Assembly: GCA_018902755.1 (NCBI GenBank)
Contig: JAHIQI010000049.1
Span: 4,226-68,225, forward strand
Direction of reading: 5' to 3'
From: Pseudomonadota bacterium
Lineage (GTDB): Bacteria > Desulfobacterota > Desulfarculia > Desulfarculales > Desulfarculaceae
Length of the DNA stretch: 64,000 bases
The notes below the pieces were generated by a model that saw only the letters and a list, made by a program, of their open reading frames with translations, was not told where the DNA came from and searched no databases. Both the position numbers and the translations under genes were made by a program. This document shows, one piece after another, positions 41,509 through 52,636 of the stretch; the first letter of the stretch is position 1, and every line of letters starts with the position of its first letter.

Positions 41509-41913
41509 ATGGACCAGGCGGCAGGGGCGGACAAGGGGCTGATGAGCCTCAAGGAGGTGGTGGAGCGCACGGGCATACCGGCGGCCACCATCCGCTACTA
41601 CGACCAGCAGTTCGAGGAGTACCTGGGCATCACCAGGGGGGCGGGACGGCGCAGGCTGTTCAGCCAAGACTCCCTGGGGAGGCTGAACGAACTGCGCCGC
41701 CTGCTAAAGGACGAGGGGCTCAGCCTGCGCCAGGCCCGCAAGGCCTTGTCCGGGGATGGCGCGAGCCCCGGCGACCCGCCCGCGCAAGGCGATTTGCAGG
41801 CCGAGGTGGAGTCCCTGCGCCTCAAGGTGAAAAACCTGGAAGAGCAGGTGAACCGCCTCAAGGAGATCCAGAGCCGCACCCTTTCCCTGGTGGACGGCCT
41901 GACCCAGCGCTAG
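41509..41913 (+). CDS. MerR-family regulator, short form
   Basis: A 134-residue protein. The N-terminal winged helix (residues about 13-80) shows LKEVVERTGIPAATIRYYDQQ and RRRLFSQDSLGRLNELRRLL, the MerR pattern. Residues about 95-128 form a coiled coil (LQAEVESLRLKVKNLEEQV) for dimerisation. There is no cysteine or other sensing domain, so the signal is unknown. ATG 41509 has GGAGG upstream. It faces the comEC gene convergently; the two stops are 52 bp apart. Confidence 0.85.
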   Translation: MDQAAGADKGLMSLKEVVERTGIPAATIRYYDQQFEEYLGITRGAGRRRLFSQDSLGRLNELRRLLKDEGLSLRQARKALSGDGASPGDPPAQGDLQAEVESLRLKVKNLEEQVNRLKEIQSRTLSLVDGLTQR

Positions 41914-41965
41914 GGCCAAGCCGGTTACAGCCACACAGCCCGTTTCGCCTTTGGGCGGAGCGGGC

Positions 41966-44398
41966 TTAGTTGTGGGCCGGCCAGGGGGCCAGGCAGCGCC
42001 GCGGCGGGGATAGGGTGGGCATGATGCGCCAGGCCCCGCCGCCGGTGGTCAACTCCAGGCAGCCCTGCCAGTTGGTGCCGTGGACTCCGGCCCCGGCCTT
42101 GGTGGCCCTGTCCTGGGCCTGACGGCTGGGCGAGGGCCAGCGGCCCCAGCAGCCCGAGGAGAACAGCACCGCCTGGGGCCGCATGCGCTCCAGCAGGGCG
42201 GGGGTGAGCGAGTTCTTGGCCCCGTGGTGCGGCCCCAGCAGCACCTGGCTGCCGCCCGTGGGCAGCAAGGGAGTCACCGCCTTTTCCACCTTGGGCCCGC
42301 CGTCGCCGGGCAGCCACAGCCAGGAGCCGCCCAGGCCAACCCCCAGCCACAGGGAGCGGTCGTTGGAGCTTAGGGCGGCCAGGTCCGCACCCGGCGGGGG
42401 CCACAGCAGGCGCAGCGAGGCCCCGCCCAGCCCGCGCACCTGGGCGATCTCCCTAGGCCCCAGCACGGGTATGCCCTTCTCCTTGGCGGTGGCCAACAGC
42501 CCGGCGTACCAGCCGCCATCCCCGGCCTCTCCGTTGGTCCAGACCTGGCGGGGGGAGAACCAGCGGGCCACGAAGGGCAGGCCTCCGGCGTGGTCGCTGT
42601 CCCGGTGGGAGCAGGCCACCACCTCCACCTTGCCGAAGCCCATGCCCCACAGGAAGGGGGCGATGACCTGGCGTCCGAAGTCAAAGTCGCTGCCCCCCCA
42701 GCCGCCGCCGTCGATCACCATGACCTGTCCCTGGGGCAGGCGCGCGATGGTGGCCGATCCCTGGCCCACATCCAAAACCCAGGCCCGGAGCTTGCCGTCG
42801 GCCGGGGGCGGGCCGGAAAGGCCCAACCACAGTACCAACCCGGCTGCGCCCAGCCCGGCCCCCAGGCCCCAGGCCCAGCGCTTGGGCAGGGTGAGGGCGG
42901 CCAGGGCACCTAGATAAAACAAGAGGGCGGCCCAGGGGCCCGGCCCGGCCAAATAGCGCACCGCGCCGGGCAGTCCGGCCAGCCAGCCTACCAGGAATAC
43001 CGCGCCCTCGGCGGGCCAGGCGGCCAGGGCGAACAGTGCCTGGCCACCCCCGGCCCACACCAGCCCCACCCCGGCGGCGATGAGCGCCATGGGCAGGGTG
43101 AACATGGCCACCAGGGGGATCAACAAGGCGTTGGCGGGCAGGGAGTAAACCGGGAGTTGGTGGAAGTTCTGCACCGCCAGGGGCCACACCGCCAGGCCCA
43201 CCACCCCGCCGAGGCCCAGCCAGCCCAGCACCGCCCCGGCCAGGCGGGGTCCGGGGGCCAATCCCCGCAGCCAACGGGCCAGGGGCGCGGCGGCCAGGAG
43301 AATGGCGGCCACGGCCACGAAGGACATCTGGAAGCTGAGGGTCAGGGGGGACTCGGGCCACAGCAGGCCTATGACCAGGGCGGCCAGGGCCAGGCCACCC
43401 GAAGGGCGGTAAGGCCGCGAGGCCCACAGGGCGGCCACCAGGCAGGCGATCATCACCAAGGCCCGCAGGGTGGGGGTGGAGCCCCCGGCCAGGGCGGCGC
43501 AGGCCCCGGCGGGAATGAGGGCCAGGGCGGCGGCCAGCTTGATCACCGGCCAGCGCAGGGCCAAACCGGGCCAGGCGGCCAGAAGCCAGCGCAGCAGGGC
43601 GTAGGCCAAGCCCCACACAAGGCCGATGTGCAGCCCACTGATGGCCAGCAGATGGGCCGCGCCGGTCACCCCGAAGGCCTCGCGCACCTCCCCGCTCAGG
43701 CCGCCCCGCTGGCCCAGCACCAGGGCCCTGAGCAGCTCCCGGCCCTGGGTGGGGGGTAGGGCCTCGATCTGATAGGCCAGGCGTTGGCGGGCGGCCAGGA
43801 GCAGGGCGCGGGGCCAGGGCAGTTCGGCGGCTCCCAGCACCGTCAACTGGGCCGAACGCCCGGCATAGGCCTGGGCGTGGACTCCCTGGGTGGCCATATA
43901 CCCCGCGTAGTCAAAACCGCCGGGGTTGGCCAGGCTGGTAATCGGGCGCAGGCTGGCCCGCAGGGCGAAGCGGCTCCCGGCTGGCGGCGGGGCGAGCTCC
44001 GGGGCCAGGGACAGGCGCAGCAGGCCGCCCACCGGCTGGCCGTCCAGGCTGAGCGCCGAGGCCATGAGCCGCATGCCCCGGCCGCCGGGCTGGGCCGGAG
44101 ACAGGGCGATGGCCTCAATGCGGTGGGTCTTGCCGTCGGCCAGGAGGGAAAGGTGGTCAGGGGGAAGGGTGGCGGAGCGCTCCAGGGAGAGCAGCCCGGC
44201 CCCGGCCAGTAGGCAGGCCAGGGCCAAGAGCGCCGGGCTGATGCCCTTGCCCGCCAGGCCCAGACCCAGCACCACGGCCAGCACCAGGGCGGCCCCGGTC
44301 AACAGGGGCCAGACCGGCCACGGCCCCAGGGCGGCGGCCGAAAAAATGCCCCCCATGAGGGCGGCGGCGGGCAGGATTAGGGGATGCAACCGGCTCAT
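41966..44398 (-). CDS. comEC: ComEC/Rec2-family DNA uptake channel
   Basis: An 810-residue membrane protein. Residues about 20-210 form the N-terminal OB-like part with membrane helices, then the Competence domain (about 220-500) with HLLAISGLHIGLVWGLAY, the family's key motif. The C-terminal metallo-beta-lactamase-like domain has CSHRDSDHAGG, which keeps the metal-binding HxDxDH form, and DVGQGSATIARLPQG. ComEC carries single-stranded DNA across the inner membrane in natural transformation. I start at ATG 44398; a longer frame would pass through a repeat element. No other competence gene is nearby. Confidence 0.92.
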   Translation of the reverse strand: MSRLHPLILPAAALMGGIFSAAALGPWPVWPLLTGAALVLAVVLGLGLAGKGISPALLALACLLAGAGLLSLERSATLPPDHLSLLADGKTHRIEAIALSPAQPGGRGMRLMASALSLDGQPVGGLLRLSLAPELAPPPAGSRFALRASLRPITSLANPGGFDYAGYMATQGVHAQAYAGRSAQLTVLGAAELPWPRALLLAARQRLAYQIEALPPTQGRELLRALVLGQRGGLSGEVREAFGVTGAAHLLAISGLHIGLVWGLAYALLRWLLAAWPGLALRWPVIKLAAALALIPAGACAALAGGSTPTLRALVMIACLVAALWASRPYRPSGGLALAALVIGLLWPESPLTLSFQMSFVAVAAILLAAAPLARWLRGLAPGPRLAGAVLGWLGLGGVVGLAVWPLAVQNFHQLPVYSLPANALLIPLVAMFTLPMALIAAGVGLVWAGGGQALFALAAWPAEGAVFLVGWLAGLPGAVRYLAGPGPWAALLFYLGALAALTLPKRWAWGLGAGLGAAGLVLWLGLSGPPPADGKLRAWVLDVGQGSATIARLPQGQVMVIDGGGWGGSDFDFGRQVIAPFLWGMGFGKVEVVACSHRDSDHAGGLPFVARWFSPRQVWTNGEAGDGGWYAGLLATAKEKGIPVLGPREIAQVRGLGGASLRLLWPPPGADLAALSSNDRSLWLGVGLGGSWLWLPGDGGPKVEKAVTPLLPTGGSQVLLGPHHGAKNSLTPALLERMRPQAVLFSSGCWGRWPSPSRQAQDRATKAGAGVHGTNWQGCLELTTGGGAWRIMPTLSPPRRCLAPWPAHN

Positions 44399-44423
44399 GG
44401 GTGGGTATTGTAATAGAAACAAG

Positions 44424-44543
44424 GGCGGCCGCGCCAGGCTGCGGGATACTGCGTTGCGGGCGTCACTCAAGCCTCGACGTAGTCCCCTACGCCTACGGCT
44501 ATTGTTCGCCCGCGCCTTGTCTGCCGCCGCCTGACTGGGCCGG
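44424..44543 (+). repeat. Dispersed intergenic repeat (copy 7)
   Basis: The copy opens GGCGGCCGCGCCAG, contains GATACTGCGTTGCGGGCG, the central CGTAG-tccc-CTACG (44478-44491), CGCGCCTTGTCTGCCG and ends GACTGGGCCGG. It lies just upstream of the comEC start. Confidence 0.75.
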
Positions 44544-44727
44544 TGACGGGGCGGGGCTGTGGCCCTGGCGCCCGTAGGAAACCGCGACGCGGCAACCGGC
44601 AGGGGCGCGAAGCTTCCACCTTGCGGGTTTTTCCCGCTTGTCCTCTCGTTCGGCGGCCCGCAGAGGGACAGGACAGGGGCTGGTAAAATCCCGGATCGCC
44701 CCTCTTTCCTTCCTTACTGCTTTTCCC
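44544..44727. other. Gene-free stretch between comEC region and murA
   Basis: Together with repeat copy 7, 329 bp separate the comEC start from the murA stop. Only a small GCGGG-ttttt-CCCGC hairpin near 44621-44640 stands out. I see no convincing gene, promoter or terminator. Confidence 0.4.
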
Positions 44728-45991
<1,264 letters not shown>

Positions 45992-45999
<8 letters not shown>

Positions 46000-46867
46000 A
46001 ATCCTTCCGTTCGCAGACCAACACCCGCTCTATGCCCGCCAGGTCCTTTACCAGACTGACCTCGGCAAAGGCTCCCGCGGCCTGGGCCAGGCGGGCGGCC
46101 TGGGCGGCTTGCCCGGCCCCCAACTCCACCAACAGCCAGCCCAGGGGCCTCAGATGGGCCCCGGCCCCGGCGATGATGGAGCGCACTATGTCCAGGCCGT
46201 CGGTGCCGCCCTCCAGGGCCAGGCGGGGCTCGAACCGGCCCACCTCGGGAGGCAGCCCGTCCATTTCCGCCGTGGTCACGTAGGGCGGGTTGGCGGTGAT
46301 TACATCGAAAAAGCCGCTGCCCGCAGCCACCGGCTCCCAAAGGTCGCCCATGAGCCAGCGCACCCGCTCCTGTAGACCAAGATTGTGGGCATTGCGCCGG
46401 GCCCAGGTCAAGGCCTCGGGGGAAATATCGCAACCGGTCACCTCGGCGTCGGGCCGCTCGTGGGCCAGAGTGAGGGCCACCGCCCCGCTGCCGGTGCACA
46501 GGTCCAGCACGCGGGGGGCCTCCAGGCCCTCCAGGCGGGCCAGGGCCTCCTCCACCAGGTGCTCGGTTTCCGGCCGGGGCACCAACACCCCCGGCCCCAC
46601 CAAAAACTCCAGGCCGTAGAACTCCCGGCTGCCCAGGATGTAGTCCACCAGCTCCCGGCTCTTGCGCCTGAGGATCATGGCCTTGAAGGCTGCCAGCTCC
46701 TCGGGGCTGAGCGGCTGCTCGAAGCGCAGGTAAAGCTCCAGGCGGGTGCAGCCCAACACGTGGGACAGGAGAAGCTCGCCGCACAGGCGCGGGGAGTCCA
46801 CGCCGTGGCCGCCAAGATATTCGGCCGCCCAGGGGATCAGGCGGCCGACGGTCCAGACTTGGGACAA
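45992..46867 (-). CDS. prmC: Peptide chain release factor N5-glutamine methyltransferase
   Basis: A 291-residue SAM-dependent methyltransferase that modifies the GGQ glutamine of release factors. The signature NPPY motif is in ITANPPYVTTAEM, and the SAM-binding motif is VLDLCTGSGAVALTLA. The N-terminal helical domain recognises the release factor. It follows prfA by 16 bp, which is the usual order. Formerly named hemK. Confidence 0.96.
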
Positions 46868-46883
46868 GGTTTGGCCCCCCGGC

Positions 46884-47978
<1,095 letters not shown>

Positions 47979-47999
47979 GGTTTTTTTGGCTCCGGGGGG

Positions 48000-48938
48000 T
48001 TAGAGCACGCAGATGCTCGGCCCCTCGTCATGGGGAGTTGCGGTGGCGGCCTTGAGGGCGGCCAATGCGATCTCGATCTGGTCGTCGCTGGGCTCGCGGG
48101 TGGTGAGGCGCTGCAGTTGCAGGCCGGGCCAGATCAGGGCCCCCCAGAAGCCGCGTCCCTGCTTTTTGCCGGCCAGGCGGATGATCTCATAGGAGGCCCC
48201 GGCAATGGGCAGCATGAGAAGTATCTTGAGGCCGATCAACAGGGCCTGGTTGATCCATCCGTTTTCGGCCAGGCGGGGCAAAAAGGGCAGGGCCACCGCG
48301 AAGACCAGGATGGACACGGCCAGGACCACCAGCAAAAAGGCGGTGCCGCAACGGGGATGCAGCCGGGGATAGCCCCGCGCCGCTTCCACGCAAAGCTCAC
48401 CGCCGGATTCGTAGCAAAAGATGGCCTTGTGCTCGGCGCCATGGTACTCGAACACCCGCCTGATGTCGCGCATCAGGGAGATGAGCCACAGGTAGGCCCC
48501 GAAGATGGCCACCTTGATGACGCCGTCCACCGCATGGAACCAGAAGCTGTGGGTGTCGTACCCGCCGGGCACCACCCGGCCCAGGGCCAGGGACAACAGG
48601 TGGGGCAGGGCCACGAACAGGCCCAGGCCGGCGCCTATGGCCACCAGCAAGGTGAGCAGCAGGGCCCAGGAGCCCAACTCTTCGCCTTCTTCTTCCAGGG
48701 CCTGCTGGGCCGAGAAGGACAGGGCCTTCATGCCCTGCACCAAGGTCTCGCCCAGGATCACCGGGCCGCGCAAAAAGGGCCAGCCCAGCATGGGCCAGCG
48801 GGAGGTCAGCGAGCGCAGGGGGTCGTTCTTCACCAGAATCTCGCCGGATGGACGGCGCACGGCCACGCAAAGGCGCGAGGGGGCTTTCATCATAACCCCC
48901 TCGATTACCGCCTGGCCGCCCACATTGGCCGGATTCAT
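48000..48938 (-). CDS. DUF1385 family membrane protein
   Basis: A 312-residue membrane protein with the family start NVGGQAVIEGVMMKAPSRL. Further conserved blocks are FEYHGAEHKAIFCYE, LHPRCGTAFLLVVL and RLAGKKQGRGFWGALIWPGLQLQRLTTREP. It has about five hydrophobic segments and several conserved His and Cys residues, suggesting metal or cofactor contact. The family has no assigned reaction. In many bacteria it sits beside rpmE and prfA, as here, 21 bp from each. Confidence 0.9.
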   Translation of the reverse strand: MNPANVGGQAVIEGVMMKAPSRLCVAVRRPSGEILVKNDPLRSLTSRWPMLGWPFLRGPVILGETLVQGMKALSFSAQQALEEEGEELGSWALLLTLLVAIGAGLGLFVALPHLLSLALGRVVPGGYDTHSFWFHAVDGVIKVAIFGAYLWLISLMRDIRRVFEYHGAEHKAIFCYESGGELCVEAARGYPRLHPRCGTAFLLVVLAVSILVFAVALPFLPRLAENGWINQALLIGLKILLMLPIAGASYEIIRLAGKKQGRGFWGALIWPGLQLQRLTTREPSDDQIEIALAALKAATATPHDEGPSICVL

Positions 48939-48959
48939 GGTATCGCCTCCGGCAGCCGG

Positions 48960-49244
48960 CTACTCCTCGTCCTTGTCCTTGGCCTTGGCTTCCGCCTGGG
49001 CCAAACGCTCGGCTTCCATCTCGGCCGCCTTGCCCGCGTACTGCTCGATGTGGGAGTACTTCTTGTAGAAGCGCTCCACGCGGCCCGCGCTGTCCACCAG
49101 CTTTTGCTTGCCGGTGAAGAAGGGGTGGCAGGCCGAGCAGATCTCCACGCGGATCTCGTCCTTGGTGGAACCGGAGGTGAACTCGTTGCCGCAAGCGCAA
49201 CGCACGCTCACCTCTTTAAACTTAGGATGTATATCGCTTTTCAT
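48960..49244 (-). CDS. rpmE: Large ribosomal subunit protein bL31, zinc form
   Basis: A 94-residue ribosomal protein. The Cys pairs VRCACG and EICSACHPF give the C+ zinc-binding form. FTGKQKLVDSAGRVERFYKKY is the conserved core. The last about 25 residues are an extra Ala/Glu/Lys-rich tail (AEAKAKDKDEE). It has its own promoter upstream and starts the rpmE-DUF1385-prfA-prmC-murA operon. Confidence 0.95.
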   Translation of the reverse strand: MKSDIHPKFKEVSVRCACGNEFTSGSTKDEIRVEICSACHPFFTGKQKLVDSAGRVERFYKKYSHIEQYAGKAAEMEAERLAQAEAKAKDKDEE

Positions 49245-49281
49245 TTCCGCCTCCTCGGGCGCTTAATCCTTAAGGCATCAA

Positions 49282-49309
49282 AGTATAACGCTCGCCGCTT
49301 TTTTTGCAA
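49282..49309 (-). promoter_or_regulatory. Candidate promoter of the rpmE operon
   Basis: On the minus strand TTGCAA (49304-49309), a 16-bp spacer and TATACT (49282-49287) lie about 38 bp before the rpmE start. The -10 box is five of six to consensus. Confidence 0.5.
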
Positions 49310-49325
49310 CTTGCGGCGCTTGACT

Positions 49326-49351
49326 CCCAGGCCCATGGGGGGCCTGGAGCC
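49326..49351. other. Hairpin at the 3' side of rho
   Basis: CTCCCAGGCCC and GGGCCTGGAG flank ATGGGG directly after the rho stop region. No U-run follows on the minus strand, so it is not a classical terminator; rho autoregulation normally acts in the leader, not here. Confidence 0.4.
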
Positions 49352-49355
49352 GGTT

Positions 49356-50753
49356 TTAGCGGCTCATGGAATCCAGGAACTCGGCGTTGCTGGCGGTTCC
49401 ATGCATCTTCTCCAGGAGGAACTCCATGGTGTCCACCGGGGTCAGCGGGCCCAGGAGCTTCCTGAGGATCCAGATGCGGTGCAGGTCGGCCTCGGGCAAC
49501 AGTAGCTCCTCCTTGCGGGTGCCGGAGCGGTTGATGTCGATGGCCGGGAAGATGCGCTTGTCGCTGAGCTTGCGCTCCAGGTGTATCTCCATGTTGCCGG
49601 TGCCCTTGAACTCCTCGAAGATCACCTCGTCCATGCGGCTGCCGGTGTCGATCAAGGCGGTGGCGATGATGGTCAGGCTGCCGCCGCCTTCGATGTTGCG
49701 GGCCGCGCCGAAGAAGCGCTTGGGCCGGTGCAGGGCGTTGGAGTCCACGCCGCCGGAGAGGATCTTGCCGCTGGGGGGCACCACGGTGTTGTAGGCCCGG
49801 GCCAGGCGGGTGATGGAGTCCAACAGGATCACCACGTCGCGCTTGTGCTCCACCAGGCGCTTGGCCTTTTCGATGACCATCTCGGCCACCTGCACGTGGC
49901 GCTGGGCGGGCTCGTCAAAGGTGGAGGAGATCACCTCGCCCTTGACCGAGCGCTGCATGTCCGTGACCTCCTCGGGACGCTCGTCGATGAGCAGAACGAT
50001 GAGCACCACCTCGGGGTGGTTCACCGCCAGGGAGTTGGCGATGCTCTGCAGGAGCATGGTCTTGCCGGTGCGGGGCGCGCTGACGATGAGGCCGCGCTGG
50101 CCCTTGCCGATGGGGGTCATCAGGTCCATGACCCTGGCGGAGTAGTTCTTGGGCTTGCCCTCGATTTCCAGGACGATGCGCTCGTCGGGATACAAAGGCA
50201 CCAGGTTGTCGAAGAGGATCTTGTCCCGGGCCACCTCGGGCGGCTCGTGGTTGATGTCCTCAACCTTGAGCAGGGCGAAATACCGCTCGCCCTCCTTGGG
50301 GGGGCGTATCTGGCCGCTGATGGTGTCGCCGGTGCGCAGGTTGAAGCGCCGGATCTGGCTGGGGGAAACGTAGATGTCGTCGGGCCCGGGCAGGTAGTTA
50401 TAGTCCGGGGCGCGCAGGAAGCCGAAACCGTCGGGCAATATCTCCAGAACACCGGAGCCGTAGATGGCGCCGTTGCGCTCGGCCTGGGCGGTGAGCAGGG
50501 CGAAGATGAGATCCTGCCGCCGCATGCCCGCCGCGCCCTCGATGCTGTACTCGCGGGCCATGGCGTTCAACTCGCCGATGGGCATTTCCTTGAGTTGCAG
50601 GATGTTCAGGCGGCCGCCCTGGCCGCTGTCGCCGTTGCCGTTCTCGTTGCCGTTGCCTTCGCCGTTTTCGCTGTTCTTGGGGGGCGCGACTGCGCGGCGG
50701 CGGCCGCGAACCGGGCGGCGCTCGGTGTTTCTTGGGGTCTTGTTCTCGCTCAT
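49356..50753 (-). CDS. rho: Transcription termination factor Rho
   Basis: A 465-residue hexameric RNA helicase. After a basic N-terminus and a low-complexity Asn/Gly/Glu segment (residues about 28-47), the Rho_N helices and the RNA-binding cold-shock-like domain follow (GFGFLRAPDYNYLPGPDDIYV). The ATPase domain holds the P-loop SAPRTGKTMLLQ, LLIDERPEEVTDM (Walker B region) and the Q/R-loop part SGGVDSNALHRPKRF. Length is slightly above the E. coli form because of the insert. The 243 bp upstream could hold a leader under autoregulation. Confidence 0.97.
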   Translation of the reverse strand: MSENKTPRNTERRPVRGRRRAVAPPKNSENGEGNGNENGNGDSGQGGRLNILQLKEMPIGELNAMAREYSIEGAAGMRRQDLIFALLTAQAERNGAIYGSGVLEILPDGFGFLRAPDYNYLPGPDDIYVSPSQIRRFNLRTGDTISGQIRPPKEGERYFALLKVEDINHEPPEVARDKILFDNLVPLYPDERIVLEIEGKPKNYSARVMDLMTPIGKGQRGLIVSAPRTGKTMLLQSIANSLAVNHPEVVLIVLLIDERPEEVTDMQRSVKGEVISSTFDEPAQRHVQVAEMVIEKAKRLVEHKRDVVILLDSITRLARAYNTVVPPSGKILSGGVDSNALHRPKRFFGAARNIEGGGSLTIIATALIDTGSRMDEVIFEEFKGTGNMEIHLERKLSDKRIFPAIDINRSGTRKEELLLPEADLHRIWILRKLLGPLTPVDTMEFLLEKMHGTASNAEFLDSMSR

Positions 50754-50996
50754 TGATCTTTCGCTGCTTGAGTTTGATTGCCTCGGCGGGGAAGCCGCCT
50801 GGGGCGGCCCTTGAGCGGTGGGCGCAGAGACAGGACTGTACGCCGGAGATCTATGCCGCTAAGGGCGTTATCTGTTTTTACTTGCTATGCCGGTTGCGTG
50901 CTCGGGCTATGGGCTTTTGACGCTGAGCCCCGGACGCACCGCACACCTTCATGACTTAAGGACTCGCAGGTAGGGTGAAATCTTTCCGGGAGTCGA

Positions 50997-51620
50997 TTAT
51001 GACCGGGGTTGGGTGGAGCGGGCTTTGCCCAACAAATCTTGCCAAAGGCGCTGCACCTGTTTGAGAGTTTCGTCCAGCCCACCGGAGTTGTCAACTAAAA
51101 AATCGGCCTTTTTCTTCTTATTTTCCAAGGGCATCTGGGCCTTAAGAGCCTCTTGGGCGGCTTGGGCCTCGCAATGGTCCCTGGCCATGAGCCGCCGCAT
51201 TTGCACCGCTTCGGGCACGTAGACCAGCACGGTGCAGTCGAAACGCTTCTCCCCGCCGGTCTCGAACAACAGGGGCACATCCACGATGGCCACTCCCTGG
51301 GGGGCGCCCTCGGCCAGGCGGGTCAGCTCGGCGGCCACCAGCTGGTTGATGCGCGGGTGCACGATGGCGTTGAGCCTGTTCCTGGCCTGCTCGTCGCCAA
51401 AGGCCAGGGCGCGCATGCGCGGCCGGTCCAGGCTGCCGTCGGCGGCGATCATCTCCGGGCCGAAGGCCTGGGCGATCTCGGCCAGGGCCGGGGAGCCGGG
51501 CTCCACCACCCGGCGGGCCAGCTGGTCGGTGTCCACCAGATGGGCCCCAAGCTCCACCAGCATGCGGTCCACCGTGGATTTGCCGCTGGCAATGCCCCCG
51601 GTCAGTCCCACTTTAAGCAT
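50997..51620 (-). CDS. coaE: Dephospho-CoA kinase
   Basis: A 207-residue kinase for the last step of CoA synthesis. The P-loop is GLTGGIASGKSTV at the N-terminus, and DTDQLARRVVEPGSPAL and VDVPLLFETG are conserved CoaE motifs. It starts eight bases before the rluD-like gene ends, so the two are coupled. CoA demand of the acyl-CoA island is not linked by position. Confidence 0.95.
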   Translation of the reverse strand: MLKVGLTGGIASGKSTVDRMLVELGAHLVDTDQLARRVVEPGSPALAEIAQAFGPEMIAADGSLDRPRMRALAFGDEQARNRLNAIVHPRINQLVAAELTRLAEGAPQGVAIVDVPLLFETGGEKRFDCTVLVYVPEAVQMRRLMARDHCEAQAAQEALKAQMPLENKKKKADFLVDNSGGLDETLKQVQRLWQDLLGKARSTQPRS

Positions 51621-52569
51621 AATCCGCCTCCAAGGCCCGGAGCACCGCCCGGAAGTCGCCCGGCAGGGGCGCGGTCACCTCCACCCGCGTTCCGGTCACC
51701 GGGTGGTCGAAAGCCAACTGGGTGGCGTGCAGCATCTGGCGTCCGGCGGCCTTGAGGGCCTGGCCCGCTTGGCCCGGCAGCCCGGAGCGGGCCCGGCGTC
51801 CGCCGTAGGTGCGGTCGCCGCACACCGGGAAGCCGGACTCGAACAAATGCACCCTGATCTGGTGGGTGCGTCCGGTGAGGATATTCACCCTGAGCAGGCT
51901 GGCCTCCTGGCCGAAGCGCCGGGTGACCCGCCAACGGCTGAGGGCGCTTTTGCCGTGAAGGGCGTGGGTGGACATGCGCTTGCGGTCCACCGGGTGGCGG
52001 CCGATGGGGCTGGAGGCCTCGCCGCTGAGGGGAGGGCGGCCGTGCACCAGGGCCAGGTAGGTCTTGTCCACCCGGCCCGAGGCAAAGGCGGCCACCAGCC
52101 CCCGGTGGGCGGCCTCGCTCTTGGCGGCAACCAGGGCCCCGGAGGTGTCCTTGTCCAGGCGGTGCACGATGCCCGGCCTGAGTTTGCCCCCGATGCCGCT
52201 GAGGTCGCCGCAGTGATGCAGTAGACCGGCCACCAGGGTGCCGTCGGTGTGCCCCGCCGCCGGGTGCACCACCACGCCCGGAGCCTTGTTGACCACGATG
52301 AGGTCCGCGTCCTCGTAGAGCACCCACAGGCCCTGGTCCTCGGGGGCCAGCTCCAGGGGCGCGGGCTCGGGCACCTGCACCAGGATGGCTTGGCCTGGCT
52401 GCACCTTGGCCGAGGCCCGCACCGGACGGCCCTCCAGGGTGACCCGGCCCTCCTTGAGCAGACGCTGCACCTGGGCCCGGGACAGCTCGGGGCCCAAAAG
52501 CTCGGCCACCAGGGCGTCCAGGCGTTGGCCCGCGGAGTTGGAAGGCACTTCTAGGAGGTGTTGTTTCAT
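51613..52569 (-). CDS. rluD: RluD/RluA-family pseudouridine synthase
   Basis: A 318-residue enzyme. The N-terminal S4 RNA-binding domain (about residues 12-75, SRAQVQRLLKEGRVTLEG) is followed by the catalytic domain, with the RluA-type motif GIVHRLDKDTSGALV that contains the catalytic Asp, and ILTGRTHQIRVHL. It is most like RluD, which modifies 23S rRNA helix 69, but the exact site is inferred. The ATG at 52569 lies just eight bases after the U-run of a terminator, so translation initiation may overlap the hairpin. Confidence 0.9.
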   Translation of the reverse strand: MKQHLLEVPSNSAGQRLDALVAELLGPELSRAQVQRLLKEGRVTLEGRPVRASAKVQPGQAILVQVPEPAPLELAPEDQGLWVLYEDADLIVVNKAPGVVVHPAAGHTDGTLVAGLLHHCGDLSGIGGKLRPGIVHRLDKDTSGALVAAKSEAAHRGLVAAFASGRVDKTYLALVHGRPPLSGEASSPIGRHPVDRKRMSTHALHGKSALSRWRVTRRFGQEASLLRVNILTGRTHQIRVHLFESGFPVCGDRTYGGRRARSGLPGQAGQALKAAGRQMLHATQLAFDHPVTGTRVEVTAPLPGDFRAVLRALEADYA

Positions 52570-52576
52570 GGCGATC

Positions 52577-52610
52577 AAAAAACCCCCGCCGCCAACGGAG
52601 CGGCCGGGGC
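52577..52610 (-). terminator. Intrinsic terminator between carD and rluD
   Basis: On the minus strand CCCCGGCCGC and GCGGCGGGGG form a stem with one mismatch, followed by TTTTTT. Because the rluD start is eight bases beyond, the structure may also gate rluD-coaE expression. Confidence 0.6.
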
Positions 52611-52636
52611 GCAAAGTTTTTGAGCGGGAGGGGCCA

